Shown here piece after piece: positions 1 to 5,945 of a stretch of DNA of 9,907 nt; position 1 is the stretch's first letter; each line of letters opens with the position of its first letter. The notes under the pieces are model-generated. The model saw only the letters and a list, made by a program, of their open reading frames with translations, did no database searches and was not told where the DNA came from. Origin of the DNA: CAYILC01 sp964364145 (GTDB lineage Bacteria; Patescibacteriota; Microgenomatia; UBA1400; UBA12028); the NCBI GenBank assembly GCA_964364145.1, contig CAYILC010000031.1:1-9907 (forward strand), read 5' to 3'. The position numbers were made by a program, and so were the translations under genes.

Positions 1-1
1 A

Positions 2-466
2 CATACTATTGCGAAAAAACTCGCTCAATCTGTTTCATTTAGCGTAGCAAAAACCTCTGCAAATCCAGGGATGGTGCTGGTTACCTCATATTTCGTTTTG
101 TTTGCCGTAAACGCATTGGTGATTTATCTTGCAAACATATATTTTCCACAATATGTAGTGCTCGGCACCTTTAACATAAACTTACCTTGGTCGATTTTTC
201 ATAGTATGGGAACACTTGCACTCATCAACATCCTTGTGATTCCTTTCATCCAAGAAATCGAGAAATGGAAGGGGAGAATGCTCACCCCTATGGAGTGGAT
301 GATTAAGTATTTCGTGGTGAACTTTGTTGGAGTTTGGGTGATCACGAGATTTTCGGAACAGTTCGGTCTGGGCGTAAGCTCATGGCTTGTTGTTCTCGTC
401 CTTGCCGTTGTCTTAGATCTAGTTCAGGGTGTGGCTATGATGCAGATGAGGAAAATACAAAAGTAG
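2..466 (+). CDS. Four-helix integral membrane protein, 5'-truncated by window edge
   Basis: I do not recognise a named family. The reading frame is open to the first bases of the window. The first in-frame ATG is at 71, but 23 codons upstream are open and protein-like (they include Ala-Lys-Lys and a Ser-Ala-Asn-Pro-Gly run just before that ATG), and no Shine-Dalgarno precedes the ATG. The true start is therefore probably off the left edge. Counting from the ATG at 71, there are four hydrophobic segments at about residues 5-26, 39-62, 77-94 and 104-124, and a basic C-terminus ending Arg-Lys-Ile-Gln-Lys. Small holin-like or general membrane proteins have this layout, but no function can be assigned. 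The gene converges with the topoisomerase gene, 38 bp between stop codons, with no convincing terminator between them. Confidence is good for coding, nil for function. Confidence 0.75.
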   Translation, partial: HTIAKKLAQSVSFSVAKTSANPGMVLVTSYFVLFAVNALVIYLANIYFPQYVVLGTFNINLPWSIFHSMGTLALINILVIPFIQEIEKWKGRMLTPMEWMIKYFVVNFVGVWVITRFSEQFGLGVSSWLVVLVLAVVLDLVQGVAMMQMRKIQK

Positions 467-504
467 AAACACGAGTTTCGCAGAACAAGAGAGCGTTTTC
501 ATTT

Positions 505-1512
505 TTACAACAAGCTCAAAGTCGCAAACTCTTCCCAAGTCAATCCTGCAGGAGTTGAACCTTTTGCCCGATGCACTTTGTCAAAGAGCGACACGAGTTT
601 GTCCTTTTCATAGCTCTCAATAACGCGCGGATGAATATAATACTGCCGACACACCGCAACCGTGTTTCCGAGGTGCTCGGCAACTTCCGCTACCGCTTTC
701 ACCAGCGCTTTTTCAGCGGTCATTTCCTCGGTTGGGCTTCCGATTTTATACAACGTATCTCCGGCCAACGTCGTACCGCCCCAGGTACGAAAATCCTTTG
801 CAGATAATGGTTCTCCTGTTACTTCTTTTAAATACTCGTTAACATCACCCGAGTCAATCGCGTGTCTTTTCTCACCGTCCAAATACTTAAAGATTTGATA
901 TCCAGGCAATTCAATACATTCTTTGATGGTCTGCGCAACGCGCGGGTGACGAATATCGAGCTCATGATACACATGACTTTTTCCTTTAAAACTGAAGGTG
1001 ATAGTACTGCCATCCATCTCCACATGCTTGGCGCGCAAGGTGGTTAAGCCATACGACTGATTTTCGTCCGCATATTCCTTGTTACCAACGCGGATAAAGG
1101 TGTGCTCGAGAAGCCACACCACTGTTGCCAGAATACGCTCGCGCGTGAGGTCGTGCTGGCGCATATGAGCCGCAATTGTTTCTCGCAGTGTTGGTAAAAT
1201 TTCACCGAATTTTTTCAATGAATCAAACTTGTGCTGCTGATTAAACTCGATCCATGCCGGATGATAGATGTATTGTTTGCGACCTTTGTCGTCTAGGCCA
1301 GTTGCTTGGATATGCCCATTCGGGTCTGGTGAGATGTGGACGTCTTCCCATGCTGGAGGAATGACCAAAGCCTTCACTCGTTCAATAGCATTTTTCTTGA
1401 TTGGTCTGCCTAATCGATTGATGTATCGAAACCCATCACCACTTTTGACACGCCGCCACACCAAATCCTTGTCTTTGACGTAGTGCATACCTCGAGGTTT
1501 TGAGTGCGACAT
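505..1512 (-). CDS. DNA topoisomerase IB (poxvirus/bacterial type)
   Basis: A 335-residue type IB topoisomerase, which relaxes supercoils of either sign by nicking one strand through a 3'-phosphotyrosine, without ATP. The length is normal for the small bacterial enzymes. The N-terminal domain covers about residues 1-100 (IPPAWEDV near 51-58, then GRKQYIYHPAW near 78-87); the catalytic domain follows. Catalytic residues can be placed by motif: Arg141 in FIRVGNKEYA, Lys178 in FKGKSH, Arg242 in KDFRTWGG, Asn283 in LGNT, and nucleophile Tyr292 in CRQYYIHP (the second Tyr aligns with the family's CRxxYIHP). Asn replaces the His of the poxvirus enzyme, as I recall from bacterial homologues. All key residues are present, so it should be active. 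It stands alone, with no visible Shine-Dalgarno. An extended -10 box lies just before the ATG, so the transcript may be leaderless. Confidence 0.96.
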   Translation of the reverse strand: MSHSKPRGMHYVKDKDLVWRRVKSGDGFRYINRLGRPIKKNAIERVKALVIPPAWEDVHISPDPNGHIQATGLDDKGRKQYIYHPAWIEFNQQHKFDSLKKFGEILPTLRETIAAHMRQHDLTRERILATVVWLLEHTFIRVGNKEYADENQSYGLTTLRAKHVEMDGSTITFSFKGKSHVYHELDIRHPRVAQTIKECIELPGYQIFKYLDGEKRHAIDSGDVNEYLKEVTGEPLSAKDFRTWGGTTLAGDTLYKIGSPTEEMTAEKALVKAVAEVAEHLGNTVAVCRQYYIHPRVIESYEKDKLVSLFDKVHRAKGSTPAGLTWEEFATLSLL

Positions 1513-1518
1513 AGATTG

Positions 1519-1527
1519 AGTATAGCA
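1519..1527 (-). promoter_or_regulatory. Extended -10 promoter of the topoisomerase IB gene
   Basis: On the minus strand the sequence TGCTATACT is an extended -10 (TGnTATACT, five of six matches to TATAAT). The hexamer occupies 1519-1524 and the TG lies at 1526-1527. Only six bases (1513-1518) separate it from the ATG, so transcription would begin at or next to the A of the start codon. No good -35 hexamer lies 16-18 bp upstream; that area instead holds the palindrome CGGATCCG (1543-1550). Extended -10 promoters commonly tolerate a poor -35. Confidence 0.6.
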
Positions 1528-1623
1528 GGATAGAGAAGTGTTCGGATCCGTTTTAGAACGTTTAGAACATCTTCTACTCAGCCACCCATCGATTTTTCCT
1601 CAAATAAAACGATCAGAAGAGTA

Positions 1624-2070
1624 CTAAGTTTTAATAATAATTTTCCTAAATATCTGAATAAGTTCCTTTTCGATTTCTTCTGTACGACTAGCGTGGTTTT
1701 CTGAAATTAAATAAACGAGTTTTCCCAAGTCAAACCACGTTTTTGTCATATCGTATCCATTTAGTAGTAAGAAAAGATTTGTAAATACAACAGCCATTCT
1801 TTTATTGCCATTTGGGAAAGATTGGCTTTTTGCAAGATGAACGAGATACGTTACTGCTATCTCTACTATATCATGTGAAAGTAAATCAGATTTCAACCGA
1901 GCAGATTCAATGATTGACTCTAATACGCCGGAAAATCGTAAATTAAAGAGAGGTAATGGTTCTCCCATCGTTCCGGGATATTTCGTGTGACTCTCTCTGA
2001 ATTTGTTGTAAATAGTCTCGCAAAGAGGAATGTCTAGCAGAATCATTGTGTTTAATTTCTCCTTTGTCAT
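1624..2070 (-). CDS. doc: Doc/Fic-family toxin with substituted catalytic His
   Basis: A 148-residue death-on-curing protein. Phage P1 Doc, the type member, phosphorylates EF-Tu; related Fic proteins AMPylate targets. The fold signature is clear: GVLESIIES near 48-56, an all-helical body, then the active-site loop at 83-91, QSFPNGNKR, followed by FLLLNGY at 100-106. The family pattern is HxFx(D/E/N)GN(K/R)R. Here the catalytic His is Gln83 (codon CAA). Asn87 in place of Asp/Glu seems usual for this Doc subtype, and the anion-binding GNKR is intact. Fic enzymes need the His as base, so this copy may be inactive or altered. Two starts are possible: ATG at 2070 with GGAG four bases upstream, or ATG at 2046 (residue 9) with AAAGGAG about 12 bases upstream. 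It overlaps the upstream small gene in another frame. Confidence 0.85.
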   Translation of the reverse strand: MTKEKLNTMILLDIPLCETIYNKFRESHTKYPGTMGEPLPLFNLRFSGVLESIIESARLKSDLLSHDIVEIAVTYLVHLAKSQSFPNGNKRMAVVFTNLFLLLNGYDMTKTWFDLGKLVYLISENHASRTEEIEKELIQIFRKIIIKT

Positions 2071-2200
2071 ATTTCTCCAAAGTTTTCAGTGCATCGGTAT
2101 ATTGAGTAATAGTCTTATGAACACCTTCCCGAATAGTTGAATCTTTCTGAGAGATAGGACGTGAGATGAAATTTTGAAGAAATCCAGTGAAAAACCCCAT
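1943..2200 (-). CDS. Small protein upstream of and overlapping doc, probable antitoxin
   Basis: An 85-residue ORF with no family I can name. Its N-terminal half (GFFTGFLQNFISRPISQ, then STIREGVHKTITQY and ALKTLEKYDK) looks like a short amphipathic helix followed by a charged helical segment. Its C-terminal third lies wholly inside doc in another frame and may be less meaningful. An ATG at 2221 lengthens the frame by seven residues, but ATG 2200 is preferred: it has GGAAGG eight bases upstream, and a strong promoter would start transcription near 2217, downstream of 2221. Position directly before doc under one promoter suggests the neutralising partner, though it does not resemble Phd. The 128-base overlap with doc (104 if doc starts at 2046) is far longer than the few bases usual in such pairs, so a frameshift that lengthened this ORF is possible. 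Confidence 0.55.
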   Translation of the reverse strand: MGFFTGFLQNFISRPISQKDSTIREGVHKTITQYTDALKTLEKYDKGEIKHNDSARHSSLRDYLQQIQRESHEISRNDGRTITSL

Positions 2201-2208
2201 AATATTAG

Positions 2209-2214
2209 CCTTCC
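2209..2214 (-). promoter_or_regulatory. Ribosome binding site fixing the start at 2200
   Basis: GGAAGG on the minus strand, eight bases before the ATG at 2200. No comparable site precedes the upstream ATG at 2221, so this site decides the start of the small gene before doc. Confidence 0.6.
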
Positions 2215-2223
2215 AGTGCATGT

Positions 2224-2252
2224 ATTCTAAACGATTAGTAGCCTATTGTCAC
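2224..2252 (-). promoter_or_regulatory. Sigma70-type promoter of the doc toxin operon
   Basis: On the minus strand, -35 GTGACA (2247-2252, five of six matches to TTGACA) and -10 TAGAAT (2224-2229, five of six matches to TATAAT) are separated by exactly 17 bases. The expected start is near 2217, giving a leader of about 17 bases that contains the GGAAGG site. This is the best-matching promoter I can see in the window. It separates the toxin operon from the pyrD operon upstream. Confidence 0.7.
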
Positions 2253-2254
2253 GC

Positions 2255-2280
2255 TAGTTTTACTTCATAGTTTTACTTCA
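2255..2280. repeat. Perfect 13-bp tandem duplication
   Basis: TAGTTTTACTTCA occurs twice head to tail (2255-2267 and 2268-2280) between the end of the pyrD operon and the toxin promoter. It looks like a simple slippage duplication. It abuts the -35 box of the toxin operon (2247-2252), so it could instead be part of an operator. Confidence 0.8.
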
Positions 2281-2307
2281 ACCCTGACATCAACATTAGT
2301 ATTGGGG

Positions 2308-2466
2308 TCATTCATCCAAATATTGGTCGGGGTAATTTGATAAGCTTTGTAGGTAAGGTTTTTCAATACTTTTTGAGAACCAGCCAGATACATCTGAATT
2401 TTGTTGCTCATAAATGGCCAATTGCGAGATATGTAAGCCGAAATTACATGAGGTATCAGAAGTCAT
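2308..2466 (-). CDS. 52-residue hypothetical protein translationally coupled to pyrD
   Basis: A short ORF whose ATG overlaps the pyrD stop as ATGA (2466-2463). The sequence AAGGAG inside the last pyrD codons lies eight bases upstream of that ATG, a near-ideal arrangement for coupled translation. The product starts MTSDTSCNFGLHISQL, is polar with one Cys (residue 7), contains a GWFSKSIEKPYLQSL segment (28-42) and ends acidic (QYLDE). It has no membrane segment, signal or motif I recognise. A second protein-like frame (48 codons, 2265-2411) overlaps it, so it is uncertain which, if either, is translated. Start signals favour this one. Confidence 0.4.
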   Translation of the reverse strand: MTSDTSCNFGLHISQLAIYEQQNSDVSGWFSKSIEKPYLQSLSNYPDQYLDE

Positions 2467-3563
2467 TGTGATTTCTCCTTTTGTTGCATTAAATCTTCTG
2501 CAAGATACCGATTGATACTTCCAATCACTTGCGGACCTTCATAAATCATCCCAGTAATGAGCTGAATAAGATCTGCGCCTGCCGCCAATTTTTGCAGAGC
2601 ATCTTGGCCACTAAATATCCCACCGGTTCCGATAATTGTAAAACGCGAACCAAAATGTTTGCGCGTGAGAGCAACCAAAGTATTCGATCTCTGCCAAGTT
2701 GGCTTTCCGCTCAAATTCCCCTTTCGTGTAAGCCAGACTTTTCGATCTTCCGGATGAACAGCGGGGTTTGTTTTATCCTTCGTCAAGTTGCCAAAAATGA
2801 CTCCCTGCGTGTTGTGCCTGGATAAAATATTGAGAAGTGAAAGTGTTTCTTTTTCACTTTGATCAATCGGCATCTTGATATACATTGGTCGTGAGAGGTT
2901 TAGTTTATCCATTTTTTTCATGAGTTTTTCTAATCGAGCGGGTGAAGTAAATGGTTCACCTCCAAACGTATTTGGACAACTTATGTTGAGCTCATAATAT
3001 GCGTGTGAAAGTTTTGAAGCTTCAAACAGCGAAAAACACTCAACAATATCTTTAATCTGTTCTTTTTCAGAATTAAAATATTGATTAGTGCTTGCAATAC
3101 TTATCCCTGTCGGTATCTCAAAACGGCATTTCTTTAACTTTTTAATAATTGCTATCGCACCATCGTTTTTGAGCCCCTTATTGACCAGCAGTGCGCGAGA
3201 GCGGACAAATCTTCCTAAGCGCGGGGGAGTGTTTCCAACGTATGATTTCAAAGTCACCGTCCCAATCGTGTGAAAGCCAAAACCAATCGCTGGTAAAATA
3301 TTCGTTAAGTTGCCATTGTAGTCAAAACCCGCTGATAGACCAACTGGGTTTGGAAAAGTAATCCCGTTCATTGTTTTTGTTAACACAGGATTGCGATATG
3401 CCCACATCCAATCAATGAACTTTTTTGCAAAATGGATTTCCCCCAAAGTTTTGCCAGCCAACACATTTTGATTGTGCGCAAACTCGGGATCAAACTGAAA
3501 AAAGATGAGCTTTAATAAGTTTTTATAAAGCACCTGTGTAGTAGCTGAAAGTAGGCCATTCAT
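2463..3563 (-). CDS. pyrD: Dihydroorotate dehydrogenase, class 2-like, with altered active site
   Basis: A 366-residue FMN enzyme of pyrimidine synthesis that oxidises dihydroorotate to orotate. The class 2 (quinone-linked, membrane-associated) layout is clear: an N-terminal hydrophobic/amphipathic region at about 12-36 with the FDPEFAH motif, the (beta/alpha)8 barrel, LVNKGLKNDG near 126-135, GNLSGKP near 282-288, and the C-terminal FMN-phosphate signature IIGTGGIFSGQDAL near 310-323 with TGMIYEGP near 337-344. Two key positions differ. GLSAGFDYNG has Tyr82 where E. coli PyrD has Lys66, and ELNISCPNT has Cys196 at the base position (Ser in class 2, Cys in class 1). Asn193, Asn198 and Lys230 are retained. 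It starts 10 bases after the lactate dehydrogenase stop, with GAGG about eight bases before the ATG. No other pyr gene or PyrK is visible here. Confidence 0.93.
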   Translation of the reverse strand: MNGLLSATTQVLYKNLLKLIFFQFDPEFAHNQNVLAGKTLGEIHFAKKFIDWMWAYRNPVLTKTMNGITFPNPVGLSAGFDYNGNLTNILPAIGFGFHTIGTVTLKSYVGNTPPRLGRFVRSRALLVNKGLKNDGAIAIIKKLKKCRFEIPTGISIASTNQYFNSEKEQIKDIVECFSLFEASKLSHAYYELNISCPNTFGGEPFTSPARLEKLMKKMDKLNLSRPMYIKMPIDQSEKETLSLLNILSRHNTQGVIFGNLTKDKTNPAVHPEDRKVWLTRKGNLSGKPTWQRSNTLVALTRKHFGSRFTIIGTGGIFSGQDALQKLAAGADLIQLITGMIYEGPQVIGSINRYLAEDLMQQKEKSQ

Positions 3564-3573
3564 TCTTAGCCTC

Positions 3574-4506
3574 TTACTTCTTCACGTTTTGATATGCTTC
3601 TTTGAGCGCATCGGCAGCTTGAATAAACTGCTCTTTTTCTTCATCAGATAACGGCACAGGAATAACTTGGTCAACACCTCCTTGCCCCACAACACATGGC
3701 ATACTCAATGCCATTTCAGATACACCATACAAATTTGTGATTGGAACACTGACCGGCAAAATTGACTTCGCATCGGAATAGATAGTATTCGTTAACTTCA
3801 TAATTGCGGTGGCAATAGCATAATATGTGGCGCCTTTTGCCTTAATAATTTTGTACGCCGCTTGTTGAGTTTGCGTAAACGCATCTTGAACTTTTTCGAG
3901 TGAGTAATTGGGAAACTGCGAGAGCGGCTGTCCGCTAATATGTGCAGACGACAGTGCAGGAAAAGAATGATCGCCGTGCTCACCTAACACATAGGCGTGA
4001 ATACTTCGTGGATTGACGTTAAAGATTTCTGAAAGGTGAAAACGGAATCGAGCCGTATCTAACAGCGTTCCAGAACCAAAAAGCTGACCAGGTTTAAAAG
4101 GAACAAGTTGACTTGAATGATACGTCAAAATATCGACAGGGTTAGTAACAATTAACACAATACTTTCTGGACTTGCGGTATAGATTTTGGGAATGATTTC
4201 GGTGAATAGGTTGAGATTTTGTTGAAGTAAATCTAACCGCGTTTGACCAGGTTTTTGACCTACACCAGCGGTGATAACAATAACATCAGACCCCGCAACC
4301 GCCTCATAGTTGTCGGTTGCCACAATATTGATATGCTGCAAAAAAGGAAGCGCGTGTTCCAAATCGAGTTTCTCTGCCTCGGCAGTTTCTTGTTGATGGG
4401 CAACTAAAACAAGATCTGTCGCTCTGCCATTCAAACACATCGCATAGGCGGCAGTTGCTCCCACTTTTCCTACTCCAACAATCGAAACTTTAAAGGCGCT
4501 TTTCAT
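3574..4506 (-). CDS. ldh: L-lactate dehydrogenase
   Basis: A 310-residue cytoplasmic member of the LDH/MDH family, reducing pyruvate to L-lactate and regenerating NAD+ during fermentation. The Rossmann motif GVGKVG lies near 11-16. The specificity loop GQKPGQTRLDLL has Gln84, the residue typical of lactate rather than malate dehydrogenases (which carry Arg), and Arg90. Asp150 and substrate-binding Arg153 lie in LLDTARFRF, and catalytic His177 in GEHGDHSFP. The enzyme should therefore use pyruvate. The acid at the end of the second strand, which normally binds the adenosine ribose of NAD (LVLID in most relatives), is Ala36 here (LVLVAHQ), so coenzyme preference may differ. The start overlaps the end of the VKOR gene by 17 bases, with AAGGA about eight bases before the ATG, so the two are probably co-translated. 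Confidence 0.94.
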   Translation of the reverse strand: MKSAFKVSIVGVGKVGATAAYAMCLNGRATDLVLVAHQQETAEAEKLDLEHALPFLQHINIVATDNYEAVAGSDVIVITAGVGQKPGQTRLDLLQQNLNLFTEIIPKIYTASPESIVLIVTNPVDILTYHSSQLVPFKPGQLFGSGTLLDTARFRFHLSEIFNVNPRSIHAYVLGEHGDHSFPALSSAHISGQPLSQFPNYSLEKVQDAFTQTQQAAYKIIKAKGATYYAIATAIMKLTNTIYSDAKSILPVSVPITNLYGVSEMALSMPCVVGQGGVDQVIPVPLSDEEKEQFIQAADALKEAYQNVKK

Positions 4507-4957
4507 TGTATTTTTCCTTCTTGGCTACAAGATACACTGTTGAACTCACCATAAACAGTATGATGCAGATCATCGCAGAGAGCAAACAGTAGAGGCACCA
4601 GGCTTTCAAAATAACACCCATAATAAACAATAAGTAGAGTGAAAAGGCTGCGCCAAAAATGCCTTGTAAAGCGAGAAATGTTTCTATTCTCATGTTAAAG
4701 TTGAACAGTTGAACTTCTTTCTTGCCAAAATAATAAAGCACACTCATCACAAAAAAGAGACTATAAAAAAGGACGCCCAATGCTGATAGAGGAATTGGCC
4801 CAACACTCGCCCATGAACTATTTAAAACATCACCACACTTGAAGTACGTTGAACATGGAGGAATAATACCATTGAGTTTTTCGTATGTGATGTAACTTGC
4901 GTCAAGAATACCTAAGAATGTAAAAATCACCAAAAGAAGAGAGAGGAATGTTTTCAT
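4490..4957 (-). CDS. VKOR-family quinone-linked thiol oxidoreductase
   Basis: A 155-residue membrane protein of the vitamin K epoxide reductase family. In bacteria this family replaces DsbB: it reoxidises a DsbA-like protein and passes electrons to quinone. Helices lie at about 4-22, 57-76, 94-113 and 118-146. The two functional Cys pairs are present: the extracytoplasmic loop pair Cys35 and Cys41 (PPCSTYFKC), followed by WASVGPIPLSALG as in other bacterial homologues, and the quinone-side CxxC, WCLYC, Cys121 and Cys124. There is no fused thioredoxin domain, and no DsbA-like partner in the window. It is the first gene of a set running on into ldh and pyrD, and lies 73 bp after the CcdA-like gene, with a possible promoter in that gap. 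Ability to form disulfides in exported proteins fits the Cys-containing extracytoplasmic proteins encoded next door. Confidence 0.92.
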   Translation of the reverse strand: MKTFLSLLLVIFTFLGILDASYITYEKLNGIIPPCSTYFKCGDVLNSSWASVGPIPLSALGVLFYSLFFVMSVLYYFGKKEVQLFNFNMRIETFLALQGIFGAAFSLYLLFIMGVILKAWCLYCLLSAMICIILFMVSSTVYLVAKKEKYNEKRL

Positions 4958-4971
4958 ACGAATATACTTGC

Positions 4972-5000
4972 ATTATCTCAAGAAATAGTACAACAAGCAA
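4972..5000 (-). promoter_or_regulatory. Possible promoter of the VKOR-ldh-pyrD operon
   Basis: In the 73-bp gap after the CcdA-like gene, the minus strand has TTGCTT (4995-5000) and GATAAT (4972-4977, five of six matches) separated by 17 bases. The predicted start near 4965 gives a leader of about eight bases without a clear Shine-Dalgarno. The -35 match is weak, and read-through from the upstream operon is equally possible. Confidence 0.35.
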
Positions 5001-5030
5001 GAAAATCATTTGTACATAAACACTCTCGTT

Positions 5031-5921
5031 TCAGTTATTTTTTTCCTTCTCACAACAAGTATCTTTCTCTTTCTTCAACAATTTGATCATCCAAAAAATG
5101 AACATTGCAAAGATTGCCAGAAAAAGAATATTCACCCCAGGAATTTGGCTCGTAATCTCTGTAGCTTTAAGTGCAACAAAATTAATATTACTCCGCACTT
5201 GATCTTGATTCGCAGACATTGAAAGTGTTCCGTTCAAGGTTAAAACAACAATGAGGATTCCTGTGATGGTAAAAACTGCTGCGGCAATGCAATTTGAAAC
5301 AAGAATGGGAAACTCTTTCTTCAGAATAGTAAGCGTGGTGATGTGTTTGCGAAAAATTGGTTGAGCTAAAATATTCCGTTTGTGAATGAATAACGATGCT
5401 ATATAGAGTGGTGCAACCATACCCGCAACATAAAATGCGCCAACTCCTAGTGACTGTACTAATGAAGGAGTAAGCGAACTAAGCGTCACTACTCCAATAA
5501 GCACTGGGGCACAACACGCAGATGTGATTCCAGAAAAGATTCCCAGAATAAATGTCGACAAAACATCAGTCTTCTCTCGCGTTCCATCATAGGAAAAATG
5601 TGGCATGGGAAGTTTAATCCCTAAGAACGCAAGAGCTCCTACCAAAATCAAGAACACTCCGCCTAAGTAATATGTTTGATTATGTGTTGCAAAGAAAAAT
5701 GAGGAAAGAAATTTCGCGCCTAGAACGATTGGCATCATCACAGTGAAAATACCAAGTGAATAGATAAGCGTCATGAACAACACGCGAGTTCTTTCTTTAA
5801 ACACGTTCGCCAAATACGAAGGCAATAAATAAGAGATACAGCATGGTGCAAACAACGCGACCATGCCAGCAATAAAAGAGGCTACGAGTGAAATTTGATA
5901 GATCGCTGCTGGAGCATCCAT
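5031..5921 (-). CDS. CcdA/DsbD-like transmembrane thiol-electron transporter
   Basis: A 296-residue polytopic membrane protein of the CcdA/DsbD-beta type, which moves reducing equivalents from cytoplasmic thioredoxin across the membrane to extracytoplasmic thiol proteins. The two pseudo-repeats each start with the family's Cys/Pro motif: APCCISYLLP (Cys27, Cys28) and TSACCAPVL (Cys136, Cys137). In typical CcdA one Cys sits in each motif; here both motifs have adjacent Cys pairs. Helices lie at about 10-37, 49-69, 85-103, 121-147, 155-177 and 207-229. The protein is longer than usual CcdA (around 230-240 residues) because of a polar loop, a seventh helix (263-282) and a charged tail with a third adjacent pair, Cys289 and Cys290. 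It starts 24 bases after the DUF1573 stop with AGGA about eight bases upstream. It should be the reductive counterpart of VKOR in the neighbouring gene. Confidence 0.85.
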   Translation of the reverse strand: MDAPAAIYQISLVASFIAGMVALFAPCCISYLLPSYLANVFKERTRVLFMTLIYSLGIFTVMMPIVLGAKFLSSFFFATHNQTYYLGGVFLILVGALAFLGIKLPMPHFSYDGTREKTDVLSTFILGIFSGITSACCAPVLIGVVTLSSLTPSLVQSLGVGAFYVAGMVAPLYIASLFIHKRNILAQPIFRKHITTLTILKKEFPILVSNCIAAAVFTITGILIVVLTLNGTLSMSANQDQVRSNINFVALKATEITSQIPGVNILFLAIFAMFIFWMIKLLKKEKDTCCEKEKNN

Positions 5922-5945
5922 GTTCGTTTTCCTGCTACTTTACCG

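Noticed and set aside
466..479. Hairpin GAAAC-ACGA-GTTTC in the convergent gap as a bidirectional terminator
   Set aside because: The stem is only five AT-rich pairs and no uninterrupted T run follows on either strand.
334..1483. Several plus-strand frames of 60-80 codons across the topoisomerase gene
   Set aside because: They lie opposite or across well-recognised coding sequence, lack start signals and show no motif.
2201..2221. ATG at 2221 as start of the small gene before doc
   Set aside because: It lies upstream of the transcription start predicted from the strong -35/-10 pair and has no Shine-Dalgarno.
2265..2411. 48-codon minus-strand ORF as a confident gene
   Set aside because: It has no ribosome site and overlaps the better-supported 52-codon ORF. 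It is kept as an observation only.
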